Shown here: piece by piece, positions 53,990 through 64,000 of the stretch
Position numbering within the stretch: the stretch's first letter is position 1
Layout of the letters: each line of letters opens with the position of its first letter
Assembly (NCBI GenBank): GCA_022036555.1
Contig: CM039129.1
Location: 42,497,827-42,561,826, forward strand
Reading direction: 5' to 3'
Length of the DNA stretch: 64,000 nucleotides
From: Microstegium vimineum
Taxonomy: Eukaryota; Streptophyta; Magnoliopsida; Poales; Poaceae
Translations under genes and position numbers: made by a program
Notes under the pieces: generated by a model
What the model was told of the DNA's origin: nothing
Seen by the model: the letters and a program-made list of their open reading frames with translations, nothing else
Databases searched by the model: none

Positions 53990-54230
53990 CTCTCCCTCTC
54001 AGCATTCCAAGCAGTTAGAATAACCACAGGTCTCCCTGTGTCTTGTTTGTCTCCCAGCCACTACTGATGAATTTGGCCGATGCACCACCAGCCTTGGTCT
54101 CATGTGAATGGGTGGCACCGTGGAAGGAGAGCTCACTTCACAATTCAAAACATCCAGTTACTCTCTGATTATATATATGTCCACAGCAGTCAGGAAACAT
54201 AGCATGAAAGAACGGATTGGCAGCTAACAT
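53430..54230. repeat. Direct duplication of about 210 bp
   Basis: Copies at about 53430-53640 and 54000-54230 share GGCATTCCAAACAGTGTCTT (first) or AGCATTCCAAGCAG (second), then TCACTACTGATGAATTTG, CTCATGTGAATGGGTGGCAC and CACAGCAGTCAGG. The second copy has a small insertion and many substitutions. Confidence 0.75.
53942..53999. repeat. (CT)n microsatellite
   Basis: A run of about 20 CT units, slightly interrupted at its end. Confidence 0.95.
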
Positions 54231-54479
54231 AGTTGATCATCTAGCAAGTAAATGATTCACCAGAGCAAAACAATGACAGATGGCGGCAGACGGGTTGTGG
54301 TAACCGGAGTTGTGGCGCCCTCGTCAGCGTCTGACCCGTCCTACACCTCCACCTCCAAATCAAGCTTGATTCCCACCCCCACCACCAAATCACGGTTGGC
54401 AGGATCCTAGGAGAAGGGGAGGACGTCCACCTCCACCACCCAGGCACCAACAACCCGGCCGCGCCGCCTTGTCGATAGT

Positions 54480-54960
54480 TGTAACACCCTAAAATTTTCT
54501 TCTTTCAAAATACACTTAAAATGCTTTAACTATGATTTTGGTACTCATGAAAATATAGAAAAATAAAATAAAAACATTAATCGAATTAAAAGTTATCCTA
54601 AGGTAGAAACTTGGTTGTGCACATATGATAGTGCATAGTTTCTTTTGTATTGAGTGGTTTTGACCAAAGTCCAAAATGAATTCAAAATTTCCTTTGACAA
54701 TGCATTTTTTGGAAAATAATTTGAAAAATGAAAAAAAAAACAAAGCTATCATCTCCCCGATGTCTGGCATCTGGCCGCTTGGCCTACTCTCGCCCCTTCC
54801 TCCCTCCCTCCGAGCAGCCCCGCAAGTCCACTCCTCCTCTGTCCTCTCCAAATGCAACGGAAGCCTCTCCTCTCCCTCGCTGACAAGACGGCCCCCTCCG
54901 TCAGCTCCTTCCCGTTCCCTCCCCATCACACGCGGATGCTCTGCTCAGGCGTTGTTAGCT
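54480..54960 (+). mobile_element. Gypsy-type LTR fragment, first copy
   Basis: It starts TGTAACACCCTAAAATTTTC, a common 5' end of grass Gypsy LTRs. An AT-rich stretch leads to a GC-rich CT-heavy block (54770-54940), the same order as in the copy that begins at 55201. It is truncated near 54960, where duplicated low-copy sequence resumes. No internal domains. Confidence 0.6.
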
Positions 54961-55200
54961 AGCTGCAAAGTTTTTACGTCATGTTCATCCGTTTCTACTA
55001 CTGGGTTACACATGCCAGGCATTTGTTTGCTGTTGCTATTAATATATAGGATCTCTGCGTCAAGTCTTGATGAGCTATCCAAAAAAAAAACTCGATGATG
55101 CTGTATGTAGTAGTAAGAATCCTGCTATATGGTCCTGGGTTGCTCATAGCGGTTCCTTTTGTTGATGATGCTCACACTTATGGAAAGAGGATTTCCAAAT

Positions 55201-56780
55201 TGTAACACCCTAAAATTTGAATTAGCAAATTATGCTCGAATTTGAATTTAATTTGTATCAATTTGATTTTATTCTAGCAAATTTTGTGTACATAGAATTA
55301 AATAAATAAAACTAAAATAAATACCAAATGTTAGGGTTCAACGTGTTGTGCGTCTCATGCTGATGCATAATTTTTTTGTACTGCTTGGATTTCCAAATTT
55401 CAAAAAGGTATTTCAAAACCAATTTGGAAAATGATTTGGAAAGCAAATTAAAAGAAAAAAAAGATTTGCAAAAGCTCTCTCTCCCGTTCCCTGCCTTTCT
55501 CCTTTCGGCCTGCTTGGCCTCGGCCCAACCGGCACCCTCCTTCCCTCCCTGCCTTCTTTCGCTTGGGCCGGCCTCACTCCCCTCGGCCCAGCGCCCTTGG
55601 CCCGCGAGGCCTGCGCTTGCTGCTCGGCCACCACATCCCCTCCTCTCACTGACGCAGCGGCCCCGCTTGTCAGCCCCTCCTTCCTCCCCTTCACTGCGAC
55701 GGACTCTGCCTCGGCAGAGCAAACCCTCCCGCAATTTCTTCGCGTGCAGTCGTATCATCCTTGTTACCCAGTCACCTTAAACAATTTAGTCATGTTGCAT
55801 GTGTCATAATTTGATTCCTATCTAGATCTATATCATAGCTTGTTATCCATTTTCTTGGTCGCCAATGGGATCTATGCATATGGGTAGCTTCGCTATGCTT
55901 TACTTAATGGATTATAAATTGAATCTTGACTAATGGATATATGCAACAATGGTTAAATTGGGCTTTTGTAGCAACATGGAATATGACCTCACTGTAGGGC
56001 AAAAGCTGGGATATTTAATGCAACCATGAGTGCTATGGCTCTGGCTTTAGTTAATATGAAGTTTGGACTAGCATGCTTGTGGTTCGTGAAAGTCTCCTTT
56101 TGCCGAGCTGGTTGTAGGGCATGGCCTAGGGGGATATCGCTTCGAAAGGTACCATCGAGTAGGGGCTTTACATACCCCTTTGCATTGGGTCCGTAGGGTC
56201 CACTACATGCTAGAAAGAACTTTTGAAAGACTTCGTAGTGTACCCTGGCCTGTTGACCTTGGTAGTGATATGGGAGTCGAGAACCCGGGCATATGGGCAA
56301 CACGGTTTGTGTGTAAAGTGTGTAACCTCTACAGAGTGTAAATATATCATGATAGTCGTGCTCACGGTCACAAGCGACTCGGAAAACTCTCAGTGTTAGT
56401 TGATCATGTTGTTTAATTATTGATGATGACTATTATTCTTATTATGAGGTTATCAACTAGGTTATGCATAACTAAAGTTAATTATTGGTAAAACTTGATA
56501 AATTTAAAAGCAACTTCAAAGACAGTGTCAGCCTTTGAGCTTCATAACCCTGTGTTACTCTTGTTGAGTACTTTAAGTGCTCACCCTTGCTTTATCAACC
56601 TCATCAGATGGCTTTCAAGACTACTGTGAAGAATACTAGTCTAGTGGTCAATCAGTCGACGTCCCTATGAAGTGGAGCTTCGTCGCGAGAGTTATATTTA
56701 TTTTCCGTTGTTTTGTTAAGTATGAATTCGTTATGTGATAAGCACTATGTGATGATTCCATATGTCAACGTGGAATTCCC
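55201..56780 (+). mobile_element. Gypsy-type LTR relic, second and longer copy
   Basis: It starts TGTAACACCCTAAAATTTGA and repeats the layout of the copy at 54480 (AT-rich start, GC-rich block at 55480-55740), then continues. Its right part contains CTCTTGTTGAGTACTTTAAG and TGCTCACCCTTGC, a phrase typical of the distal part of Gypsy LTRs in grasses, followed by a TTTATTTTCCGTTGTTT region. No gag-pol sequence follows. The exact 3' end was not fixed, so the right boundary is approximate. Confidence 0.6.
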
Positions 56781-57188
56781 CGTCAGGTTTTGCTCTCCCA
56801 TCCCCGGCCCCGTGGGGGTAAACTCTTCCCCATCCCCGTCCCCGTGAATGTTGGGGAGCAATTCTGTTCCATCCCCGTCCCCGCACGGGGATCCCCATCC
56901 CCGTGTGAGCAGTATATAAAATATTTCATATGATTAAAAAGGAAGAGAATAGACAACATATTTCATATCCATGCAACTAAATGATCATTATGCCATCATA
57001 AATCCACAATTCCACATGCAGATATGTCAACACACCAATACAAATACATAATTCATAGTTTCGTACCCACATGACCACATAACATAAGGTTGTCAACATC
57101 ACAAATACACAATTTTACATGATAGTAGTCTCAGACCTGGTTAATCTATGAACCAATAAAAAAAAGAGCCACTATTGGCACACAAGAG

Positions 57189-57506
57189 CACAAAAGTACC
57201 ACCACAACTCCACATATAGAACAGCCAGCCCACCAACAATCAATCCTTGTCTTCAAACAAGTGCTAGTCCCTATATAGAACAACCAGCAAGATAAATATA
57301 ATTAATTAGTCCAGTAAACAAAGAGACTACAATATGTTATAATTTCAGTTTTACTTACCTCAATCCCATCTTGTATCTCTTGAAGACAGCACAAAAGTAC
57401 CACCACAACTCCACATATAGAACAACCAGCTCCTAGACAGCCAGCCCACCAACAACCAATCCTTATCTTCAAACAAGTGCTAGTCCCTATATAGAACAAC
57501 CATCGG
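57189..57506. repeat. Direct repeat of about 105-117 bp
   Basis: Both copies (57189-57292 and 57390-57506) read CACAAAAGTACCACCACAAC, TCCACATATAGAACA, CAGCCAGCCCACCAACAA and CTTCAAACAAGTGCTAGTCC. The second has a 12-base insertion. They are very similar, so the duplication is recent. Confidence 0.9.
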
Positions 57507-58289
57507 GGGCTAACAAGATGGTCAGAGCTGCCATCGGGGGCCGGTTTAGAGAATGTGGAGTTGCTGTTAAAATTGCTCGATCGTAATACTCTTGACGACG
57601 TGCGGGTAGCTTGTAGCTTCATCGCTAGGCGTTTCCACTTCCCTCATGATGCAGGACGGTACGATGCACCCATGGTATATAGGCCCATGTGTCATACACT
57701 CAAAACTTTCAATCATGCATGCAACCAAACACGACTCGGTGCATGATTTGAGCATGTATCTCACCATCCTAAACCGGTTCTACATCGTGGCTCCTCATCA
57801 CCAAAGCAACCAATCACCCCCCTAAGTATCAACTATAGGCGGGGGTGGTCAGGGGCGGGGCCGGGGCCTTTTATGAATTGTGAGAACCAGTATTACATAA
57901 CAGAGCTGGTTTGAGCGGACATTTTAAAAGCTAAGACAGACCCAAAAAAATTCAGATGAAAATTATGGTTAAAATTTTACCTCTTTTTTTAGAGTATAGA
58001 TATAGATTCATTCCAAGAATCTTGCAGAGTCAAATAATTTGGGTTTTGCACGGCGACATCGATGGCCGGTTCCACTCTTATCGAGTTGTTTGTTTTAGGC
58101 CGGTGTGGCCCGAAAAATGACCCGCCAGGCAAGGCGCTTAGGTCGGCACGGCCCGAGATGCACGCCATGCTATGTCGACTCGACCACCATCAGATTAAGC
58201 CAGGTACGGGCCCATGCCGAGCCAGGAGGGGCTAGCCTGTTGGACATCTATAGCGTGACCAACAGCGTTGGAGAGTCATTTGTATAAAA

Positions 58290-58290
<1 letters not shown>

Positions 58291-58345
<55 letters not shown>
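58291..58345. repeat. (AT)n microsatellite
   Basis: An almost pure AT/TA run of about 55 bases. Confidence 0.95.
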
Positions 58346-58348
<3 letters not shown>

Positions 58349-58829
58349 ATTTTCTAACAGTTTTTCTATATCTCATGAGCATTCTAGAGAGTCATTCTCG
58401 TCCGTCTTCTATTTTTGGTTAGCAAAAATTCCAAAATAAAAGATGGCTATATTTAGATGACAATTTAGATATGATGTTAGAGAGTAGTTTTTTTTACCAA
58501 AATCTCTATTCCTTCACTATGGAAAAGATATGGAGAGTTTCTTGTAGACGCTCAAAAAAAAAAGAAGAAGTGCATTTTGAAAAAAAGATGGACTTGGTAA
58601 TTAACAAACAGGGCCAATAAGACCAAAGAGGCGGGACTGGGGACGTAGGGTGTTGGGCTTTTGGAGGATATAAACGGCAACGTGTAGGGCTCGGCCTGTT
58701 TGTATATATATATATATAAACAAAACAAGGGAAAGCCGCATCGCGAGGAAAGGGTTGAGAGAGACAAGAGAAGTCGACTCCCCCCTTCCCCCCAAATCTC
58801 AAACCCTAGCCTCCGCCGGTGTTCCGCTT

Positions 58830-60969
58830 ATGGCGCATCGCATCCTGGCGACGAGGATTTGGGGCCCTGCGGCTAATGCTCTCCGTCGGCACCCAGGCCC
58901 CGGTATTCCGCCGCCTCCACTGGCTGCCGCCGCGAGCTCTCGGTTTGTCGGCACCATCCGCAATCAGGTTAATTACAGCGCCCGCCTCTCATCTCCCGTG
59001 TATTCATCGCTGGCCCAGTGCGCCGCCGTCCCGTTCCCGGCTGGTCTGACCATCGCCGTCCAGAAGGCCAGATCCTAGAGGCGTCGTCGGGTCCAGCATC
59101 ACCGCTGCTGCTATGTTCCGGCTCTGTTCTGTTCTGTTTTGTATCTTTTGCAATTCAACCCTTGTTTGGCCCAGGTCATTCTCCATCTCTCCACCGGCCC
59201 ACCGGCTCCATTCAAATGTAGATAGTGGAGTTGAGTGAGGTAGACAAGGATCTACTTACATGAAACCGTTTGGCCCCAGATTTCTAGATTTCGTATGGCA
59301 TCCATTTTTAAGTTTTATTAGAAAAAAAAACCTTATTAGTGAAAACGCTAAATAGATTCTGAAAACAAACCACTTTGTTTTGATTGAGAAATTTGGATAT
59401 TTGGGACTGCAGACATCGCGCATTGTTGGAGTCCTAAATATCCAAATTTCATGTTTTGATTTTAGTAGCATTGGCCTGGCCAACTTTATATTGCACACTG
59501 GTGCTACCGTACAATAATTTTGTTTATATTGTGTAGTTAATTATTATAGTTGGTATGGTCTATTCTACTTGTGACTTTTTTTTTTTGCAAACTCCATTTC
59601 CCTTTAGAGATGTCCTGCTGCTTTGATATGAACTGGGGTATTTCATTAGTCCCTAATAAACTGTGAAGTAGGATGTAATGATTTTTTTTTGTCATTTCCA
59701 CATAGTTGAGACAATTTATTCTTGTTATTTGGCCTACAACTCATAGTAGTGGAGGAGAACGTGATATTTTAGTTTCCAGATGAATATTATATATTGACGA
59801 TTTATCTGAAGTCCAAAAAAATGGTTCATGCATAAATAGCTGATTTCCTTTCTGATTTCACCTTCATGTCAATAGCAGTACAACAATAGGGATAATTTTG
59901 TTACCAGATGAATGATTATGCCAAACTATTATTGAAGTTCCTGATGATCATAGATGATCTTGAATTCACCCATCAGTATAATTAACAAAACCACATTGTA
60001 ATTCATGAAGGATCTTGACATGGAGATGCTTTAAGTCCCATGGTCGCTCTTGGACTCTTGAAAAAAGTTTCAGCTCCTGTGCAACGCACGGGCAAAAACT
60101 TAGTGAGAGAGGAGATAAAATTCGTCACTGCACATAGCATGTACATGGCTGGTGCAAAGCATGGACATTCTTGTGTCTCGGGGTAGTCCAGATTTGATGA
60201 TTGATGAGCACCCCTGGGTCCATGACTTCGGGTTGCATTCTCTGGCGCTGTGTCAAACTTTTGTAATTTAGCTCCACCAACTTTGTTTTTTTTCCCCCAG
60301 AAAATAGTATAGTCTTCAACCTGTTAATATCCATGTACACAAGTCGGGTTGCTTCTTTTATCGCTGGGCTCTCAGGAATAACTCAATTCTTACTGGAATC
60401 TTAGAAAAATTCAAGCGCACACTCAGTGCTCCGCATTGCATGCCTTGTAGATTACTTGCTCTTATTGTCGCCATTGCTAAATTTTAAGGGAAAACATGGC
60501 ATCAAGGTGTCTTTTTGGTTCATAACTGATATTGGCTACAAAATAGCAGTAGTTATGATAGCTTTATTTTATTGATGCTGCTAGCTAAAGCTTATTTGTC
60601 TTCTTACCTTCATTATATTTTGTTCTTTAAACTGTAGGCTAAACCGCAGAGCAACGCAAAGAGAATTCAACAGGATTGTATATCTGTGCTTGAATTGGCA
60701 CATCTGTTGGCGGAGTTTGAAAATATTGTAAAGGTTGCTAAGTGAGTATTCTTAAACTGATTCACCGGTCACATAATTTCAGACCTATGCATTTTCTTTA
60801 CCTCTTATATATATGTTCACTTTTGGTCGGAAGGCTGCGCGCGGTGGAGATGCAACAGGTTCAACGCCAGAAAAAGAAGGCTCAAAAGATCTATGGCTTT
60901 ACTTTGGCTGCGCTAGCTTGCATGTTATTGTATGAAGTAACGCTGTCTCCTGCAGTACCTTCCCGTTGA
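58830..60969 (+). CDS. Small putative mitochondrial membrane protein, three exons
   Basis: Exons 58830-58967, 60638-60741 and 60834-60969 join in a continuous frame (138 + 104 + 136 bases) and give 125 residues. Borders are CAG/GTTAAT, CTGTAG/GCTAAA, CTAA/GTGAGT and GGAAG/GCTGCG; the last acceptor is weak but keeps frame. The N terminus (MAHRILATRIWGPAANALRR, then a Pro/Ala stretch and SSRFVGTIRNQ) is rich in Arg and Ala and lacks acidic residues, as in mitochondrial presequences. The middle (KRIQQDCISVLELAHLLAEF) is an amphipathic helix. After a basic stretch (QRQKKKAQKIY) comes one membrane span (GFTLAALACMLLYEVTLSP). An in-frame upstream ATG at 58755 would add 25 residues, but the later start gives the better presequence. 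No family name is recognised; inner-membrane location is inferred. Confidence 0.72.
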
Positions 60970-61283
60970 GTTTATTTATAATTCCCAAGGCCCCTTGTTG
61001 ATATTATTATTATTTTATTATTATTATATATATATATATATATTTATAATTCCCATGCCAGCACTCTGTATGTGGATCAGTTTGTATCATGAATGCACAA
61101 GATAGCCTTCAGCCGCAGCAACTTTGCATGGCTTCTGATGCTTTTGCTTGTTATTAGACAAAACGTATCTGTATTGCGCTGTCGTGTCTTAAACAGAGCC
61201 AGTCTATTTTTACATATCACAGTATATATTATTACTCTATTATTATAAATTGTTGAGATCGCTGCCTCACACATGACATACCC

Positions 61284-61349
61284 AACTCTACATTTAGATA
61301 TGAGTGAGGTAATGGCAACTCTACATTTAGATATGAGTGAGGTAATGGC
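61284..61349. repeat. 33-bp perfect tandem duplication
   Basis: The unit AACTCTACATTTAGATATGA continues with GTGAGGTAATGGC and occurs twice, at 61284-61316 and 61317-61349, with no mismatch. Confidence 0.97.
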
Positions 61350-62892
61350 AGCCATGAAACTCTTGGTTAAGACCTGTTTGATGTGGAAAGTCGATAAAGA
61401 TGAGTGGTCTTAACACTTGCCCAACGTTCATGTTAACGATACATCATAGGGAGGGAATACATCAGGTGGTAAAACAAACCCTTCTCCTCACCAGGAATAA
61501 TTGCAACCAGGAAGAGAGCCCCTAAGAGCATGGTTAATAATAACTCAGCCGGCAGTCGGCTGAATGCCACTGCCATGTCAGCTGTAGCCACTGCCATGCA
61601 GAAAGAGGAACAGCTAGAACCTGGAGCAACCGGCTGTAGTGCCCCTTTCCATCAAAGGGAAAGCTTCATTTTATTTATGCCAGGTTAGATACTGCCAAAG
61701 TTCCAACCGTTCTCTGAAGTTTACAGTGCAGGTGACACAAATTTCTCATTCTTGCCATTCATACATACCTCAAAATGCATGCATTGCAAGTATGGAACTC
61801 TGCTCCTCTAAACTCTTTATATGGCCACCTGATGTATATATTGCTACTACTGTGAACAACAATATGCAAATTTTTCTTTATAATTGTTCATCCATTCCAC
61901 ATGGCTTGCTTCATGGATGTGACAGCTGCAAACAGTTAGTAAGCAATTATGTTACTTATTACCTTATTCTGTAGCTGCTCCACTTCTGAGATGTGCCTTC
62001 ATAATACAGCCAATAATGGTAGTGGATTAGCTTGCATAGATCTTACTATATACTTCTCATTTTTTCACAGTGCTAGAGCTACCTTAATTTCATATAAATT
62101 GTCCTTTTATTTATGTTTGCTTGAAACGTCGTACTCTTTTCCTTCTGTTTATCTTTGCTCCACATAGACAGATCTTTTTATAATGTAGTGAGTTACTGTG
62201 CACTGCTGTTCAAGACAAAAAAAGTTATGTGAATGTTCAGATCTTAGTTGTATCTGCATTATTACAGTGACAGTACAGTTTTCCACAACACCTCATATAT
62301 GCTTAGTTGACTGCATGTTTCCTCTCAAACCATTACTTTTCCATGCATGATGCACCACACTTGATTCTTTATTTAACTCACTGTATCTGTTGATCACTGT
62401 GATAGCTGTGCATTGATGGTGACCCAAAAACAATTTAACTATGGGAAACGAGACAGAATGGAAGGGGGAGAGGAAGAAGAATGAGCTGATCGGTGGGGCT
62501 AAGGGTAATTTGGATAATTACTCACCTTTCTCTCTCCTTGCTAGCCGGATAATATTATTTTAATCGGGTCAGTGTCTTCCAGTAAATTAGCACCAAAATA
62601 TAGTCTCTCAGCAAATCACGTTTTTGACGATATCCGTTAGCAAATAAAGGTCACTTGACATTTCTGTTAGCAAAATTTTCCTTAAAAAAAACACGTCCGA
62701 ATAAGGGAGTAGCTAAACTACGGCCAGCCGTAATATAACCTATCGCACGGCCTTGCCGTTTTTAGTAAAAAAATACAATTATTATATTTTTTTTTGGTAA
62801 GGACGCTAATCATGTTAGCTTCTTGCAGACTAAATATCTTTTCCACCGTATGTATCTGAGCGACTTGCACTGACACAGGCCCAGACCACAGC

Positions 62893-62943
62893 TATTATGG
62901 CGATAAGACAAATCACCTATTATGGCGATAAGACAAATCACGT
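62893..62943. repeat. 25-bp tandem duplication
   Basis: CTATTATGGCGATAAGACAA followed by ATCAC is present twice in direct succession. Confidence 0.95.
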
Positions 62944-63354
62944 CCAAACATATGCTTTTAGGTACTATTCGTATACATATATATTTTGCAATATTTCACA
63001 AAAAATAGACACATCCAGTAAGCTTTTTTCTAAGTTTATTTGACCATCCCATTGCTGAAGAACACATTTACATCTGTTGTTCTGTTGCTTTCCAAAACAC
63101 AACATGATACATCTAAGTCTCTAGGAAAACACATATTTGCACAGCTTCTCTATGCATGTACTGCATCTTGCTCCTTTGTACATGGCTTGCATCTATCAAG
63201 TTAAAAAAAGATGACATGTGTCATAAATGTGTTGCCAACATGTCATGATATAGCATCTCACATTTAATTGCTTTGTATGCAATGAACCATCTTAATGAGC
63301 TACCTTCAGATTTGCAACAAAAGGCTAAATTGCATATGTAGGAAGCACATTGTT

Positions 63355-63447
63355 GCCTAACAAATGACACTTAAATTGACTAAAAATGACACTTAAAATT
63401 GCCTAACAAATGACACTTAAAATTGCCTAACAAATGACACTTAAACC
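63355..63447. repeat. 24-bp tandem repeat, about 3.5 copies
   Basis: Units of the form CCTAACAAATGACACTTAAA with ATTG; the first copies are diverged (ATTGACTAAAAATGACAC). Confidence 0.92.
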
Positions 63448-63934
63448 TGCTAACTATCGAGTCCTCCAGTGTGAGCAGTACTGAATAATCAATACACACT
63501 ACGCTATACCAGAACCAAGAATAAAGCACCACCTTGAAATAACACAGAACGTACACTACAATTCGCAAGGATATTAGCAGCTTTAAAAAAATAACGATAT
63601 GAGTACATTAAGCATACACACCTACGAGAGAAATTTCTTTGTATTAAATGCTAGCTTCAAACAGATTCAAATTGATATGCACAATACATATTACAATAGA
63701 AACTGCATGTACTGCAGCTGTACTTTCTATACGAATTAGGAGATGACGTCTTCAGAGAAGGCAAGGATCCTGATGCCTAATTCTAAAAGGCCCTGGTAGG
63801 TCTGGAGTAAAAAACACAGGGCTTCCTCGAGAACAAAGAAAAAGACTACATCAGAAATTCCAAATAACTTGTTCTAACATAGCATAGGAAGGAAGGAGGC
63901 ACATGAGGAAGGAAACACCAAAATGTAACTGAAT

Positions 63935-64000
63935 ATATGCGACACAGGGCACCCAAAATCTCCCTCGGTGATCTTCATTGCATCCTCTATTGGGAAAGCA
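63935..64000 (-). CDS. Possible partial exon at the right edge
   Basis: From the window end leftwards the minus strand reads AFPIEDAMKITEGDFGCPVS then HIFSYI, with normal codon composition and no stop. The pattern faintly resembles the 'xxFPxExAxxIxExxxGCPVxxIFS' region of ABC1/AarF-type atypical kinases, but the following residues do not fit that family and no clean donor was found. Offered only as a possible exon of a gene continuing beyond 64000. Confidence 0.25.

Larger units (their letters stand above)
51842..54479. other. Spacer with internally duplicated low-copy DNA
   Basis: GC-rich patches at 51850-52130 and 52650-52870 have open frames without domains. The latter ends CTTCCTAGTAAG, like a first exon with a donor, but nothing joins to it. 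Blocks at 52937-53040 and 53430-53640 recur at 55085-55185 and 54000-54230. No gene is supported. Confidence 0.4.
56781..58829. other. Repeat-derived spacer upstream of the 58.8-kb gene
   Basis: 56790-56915 holds GGGGATCCCCATCCCCG-type repeats known from a grass transposon class. 57189-57506 has an internal direct repeat. 58030-58230 is a GC-rich repeat relic (GGCACGGCCCGAG). An AT microsatellite lies at 58291-58345. Just before the gene, TATATATATATATAAACAAA (about 58704-58723) is a likely TATA region. Confidence 0.45.
60970..64000. other. Spacer downstream of the 58.8-kb gene
   Basis: AT-rich non-coding DNA with several short tandem repeats, listed separately. No transposon termini or RNA gene recognised. 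The open frames here are short, lack domains and look random. Confidence 0.45.

Noticed and set aside
54516..55780. Frames of 130-150 codons in the LTR relics
   Set aside because: They coincide with the CT-rich block of a Gypsy-type LTR and occur in both LTR copies; not genes.

Overview
The window is plant nuclear DNA, almost certainly from a grass (Poaceae; species not determined). The support is: small AT-rich introns, Stowaway- and Tourist-type MITEs, hAT, LINE, Copia-like and Gypsy-like pieces, at least three large CACTA (En/Spm) elements whose subterminal repeats look like grass families, and very GC-rich coding sequence (first exons and the protease genes) beside AT-rich spacers. I see no tRNA, rRNA or CRISPR array.

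Layout. 1-8.5 kb: repeat-rich DNA with a fold-back CACTA relic (898-2549), exon-like remnants of an unrecognised minus-strand gene (4188-4521), a small CACTA-like MITE (5122-5505), a hairpin repeat (6645-6895) and a solo LTR with a perfect 5-bp target duplication (7549-7871). 8.5-30 kb: a tandem cluster of nepenthesin-type aspartic protease genes, all on the minus strand. AP1 (16699-18207) and AP4 (27742-29178) are open. AP2 (20534-21966) and AP3 (24724-26024) are broken. Pieces of the same flanking DNA recur without a gene at about 8.6-9.4 and 12.5-12.7 kb, so the array was probably larger. The spacers hold a hAT element with a perfect 8-bp target duplication (11408-12498), a Tourist MITE (22463-22742) and a 5'-truncated LINE with a 16-bp target duplication (23990-24511).

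31.1-51.8 kb: a nest of CACTA elements. Element A keeps a left end (31130) and a broken TNP2 transposase. Element B (34174-41857) has both ends, an ORF2 relic, the C-terminal half of TNP2 and an intact small GRF-type zinc-finger gene. Next comes a long minus-strand ORF2 with a Ulp1-like cysteine protease segment (41991-45359). Element C then carries a nearly complete TNP2 (46984-50303), a second intact GRF-type gene (50416-50941) and a right end at 51841. Nearly all nonsense codons in the decayed A, B and ORF2 genes are TAG or TGA at positions that look like former Gln or Trp codons.

51.8-64 kb: duplicated low-copy DNA, two Gypsy-like LTR relics that start TGTAACACCC (54480 and 55201), and one convincing host gene, a three-exon 125-residue protein with a mitochondrial-type N terminus and one membrane span (58830-60969). 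The rest is spacer with short tandem repeats.

The strongest candidate for something under-described is the pair of GRF zinc-finger/coiled-coil or membrane genes next to the right ends of two different CACTA elements. Both have a phase-0 intron at the same place and remain open while the neighbouring transposase genes have decayed.
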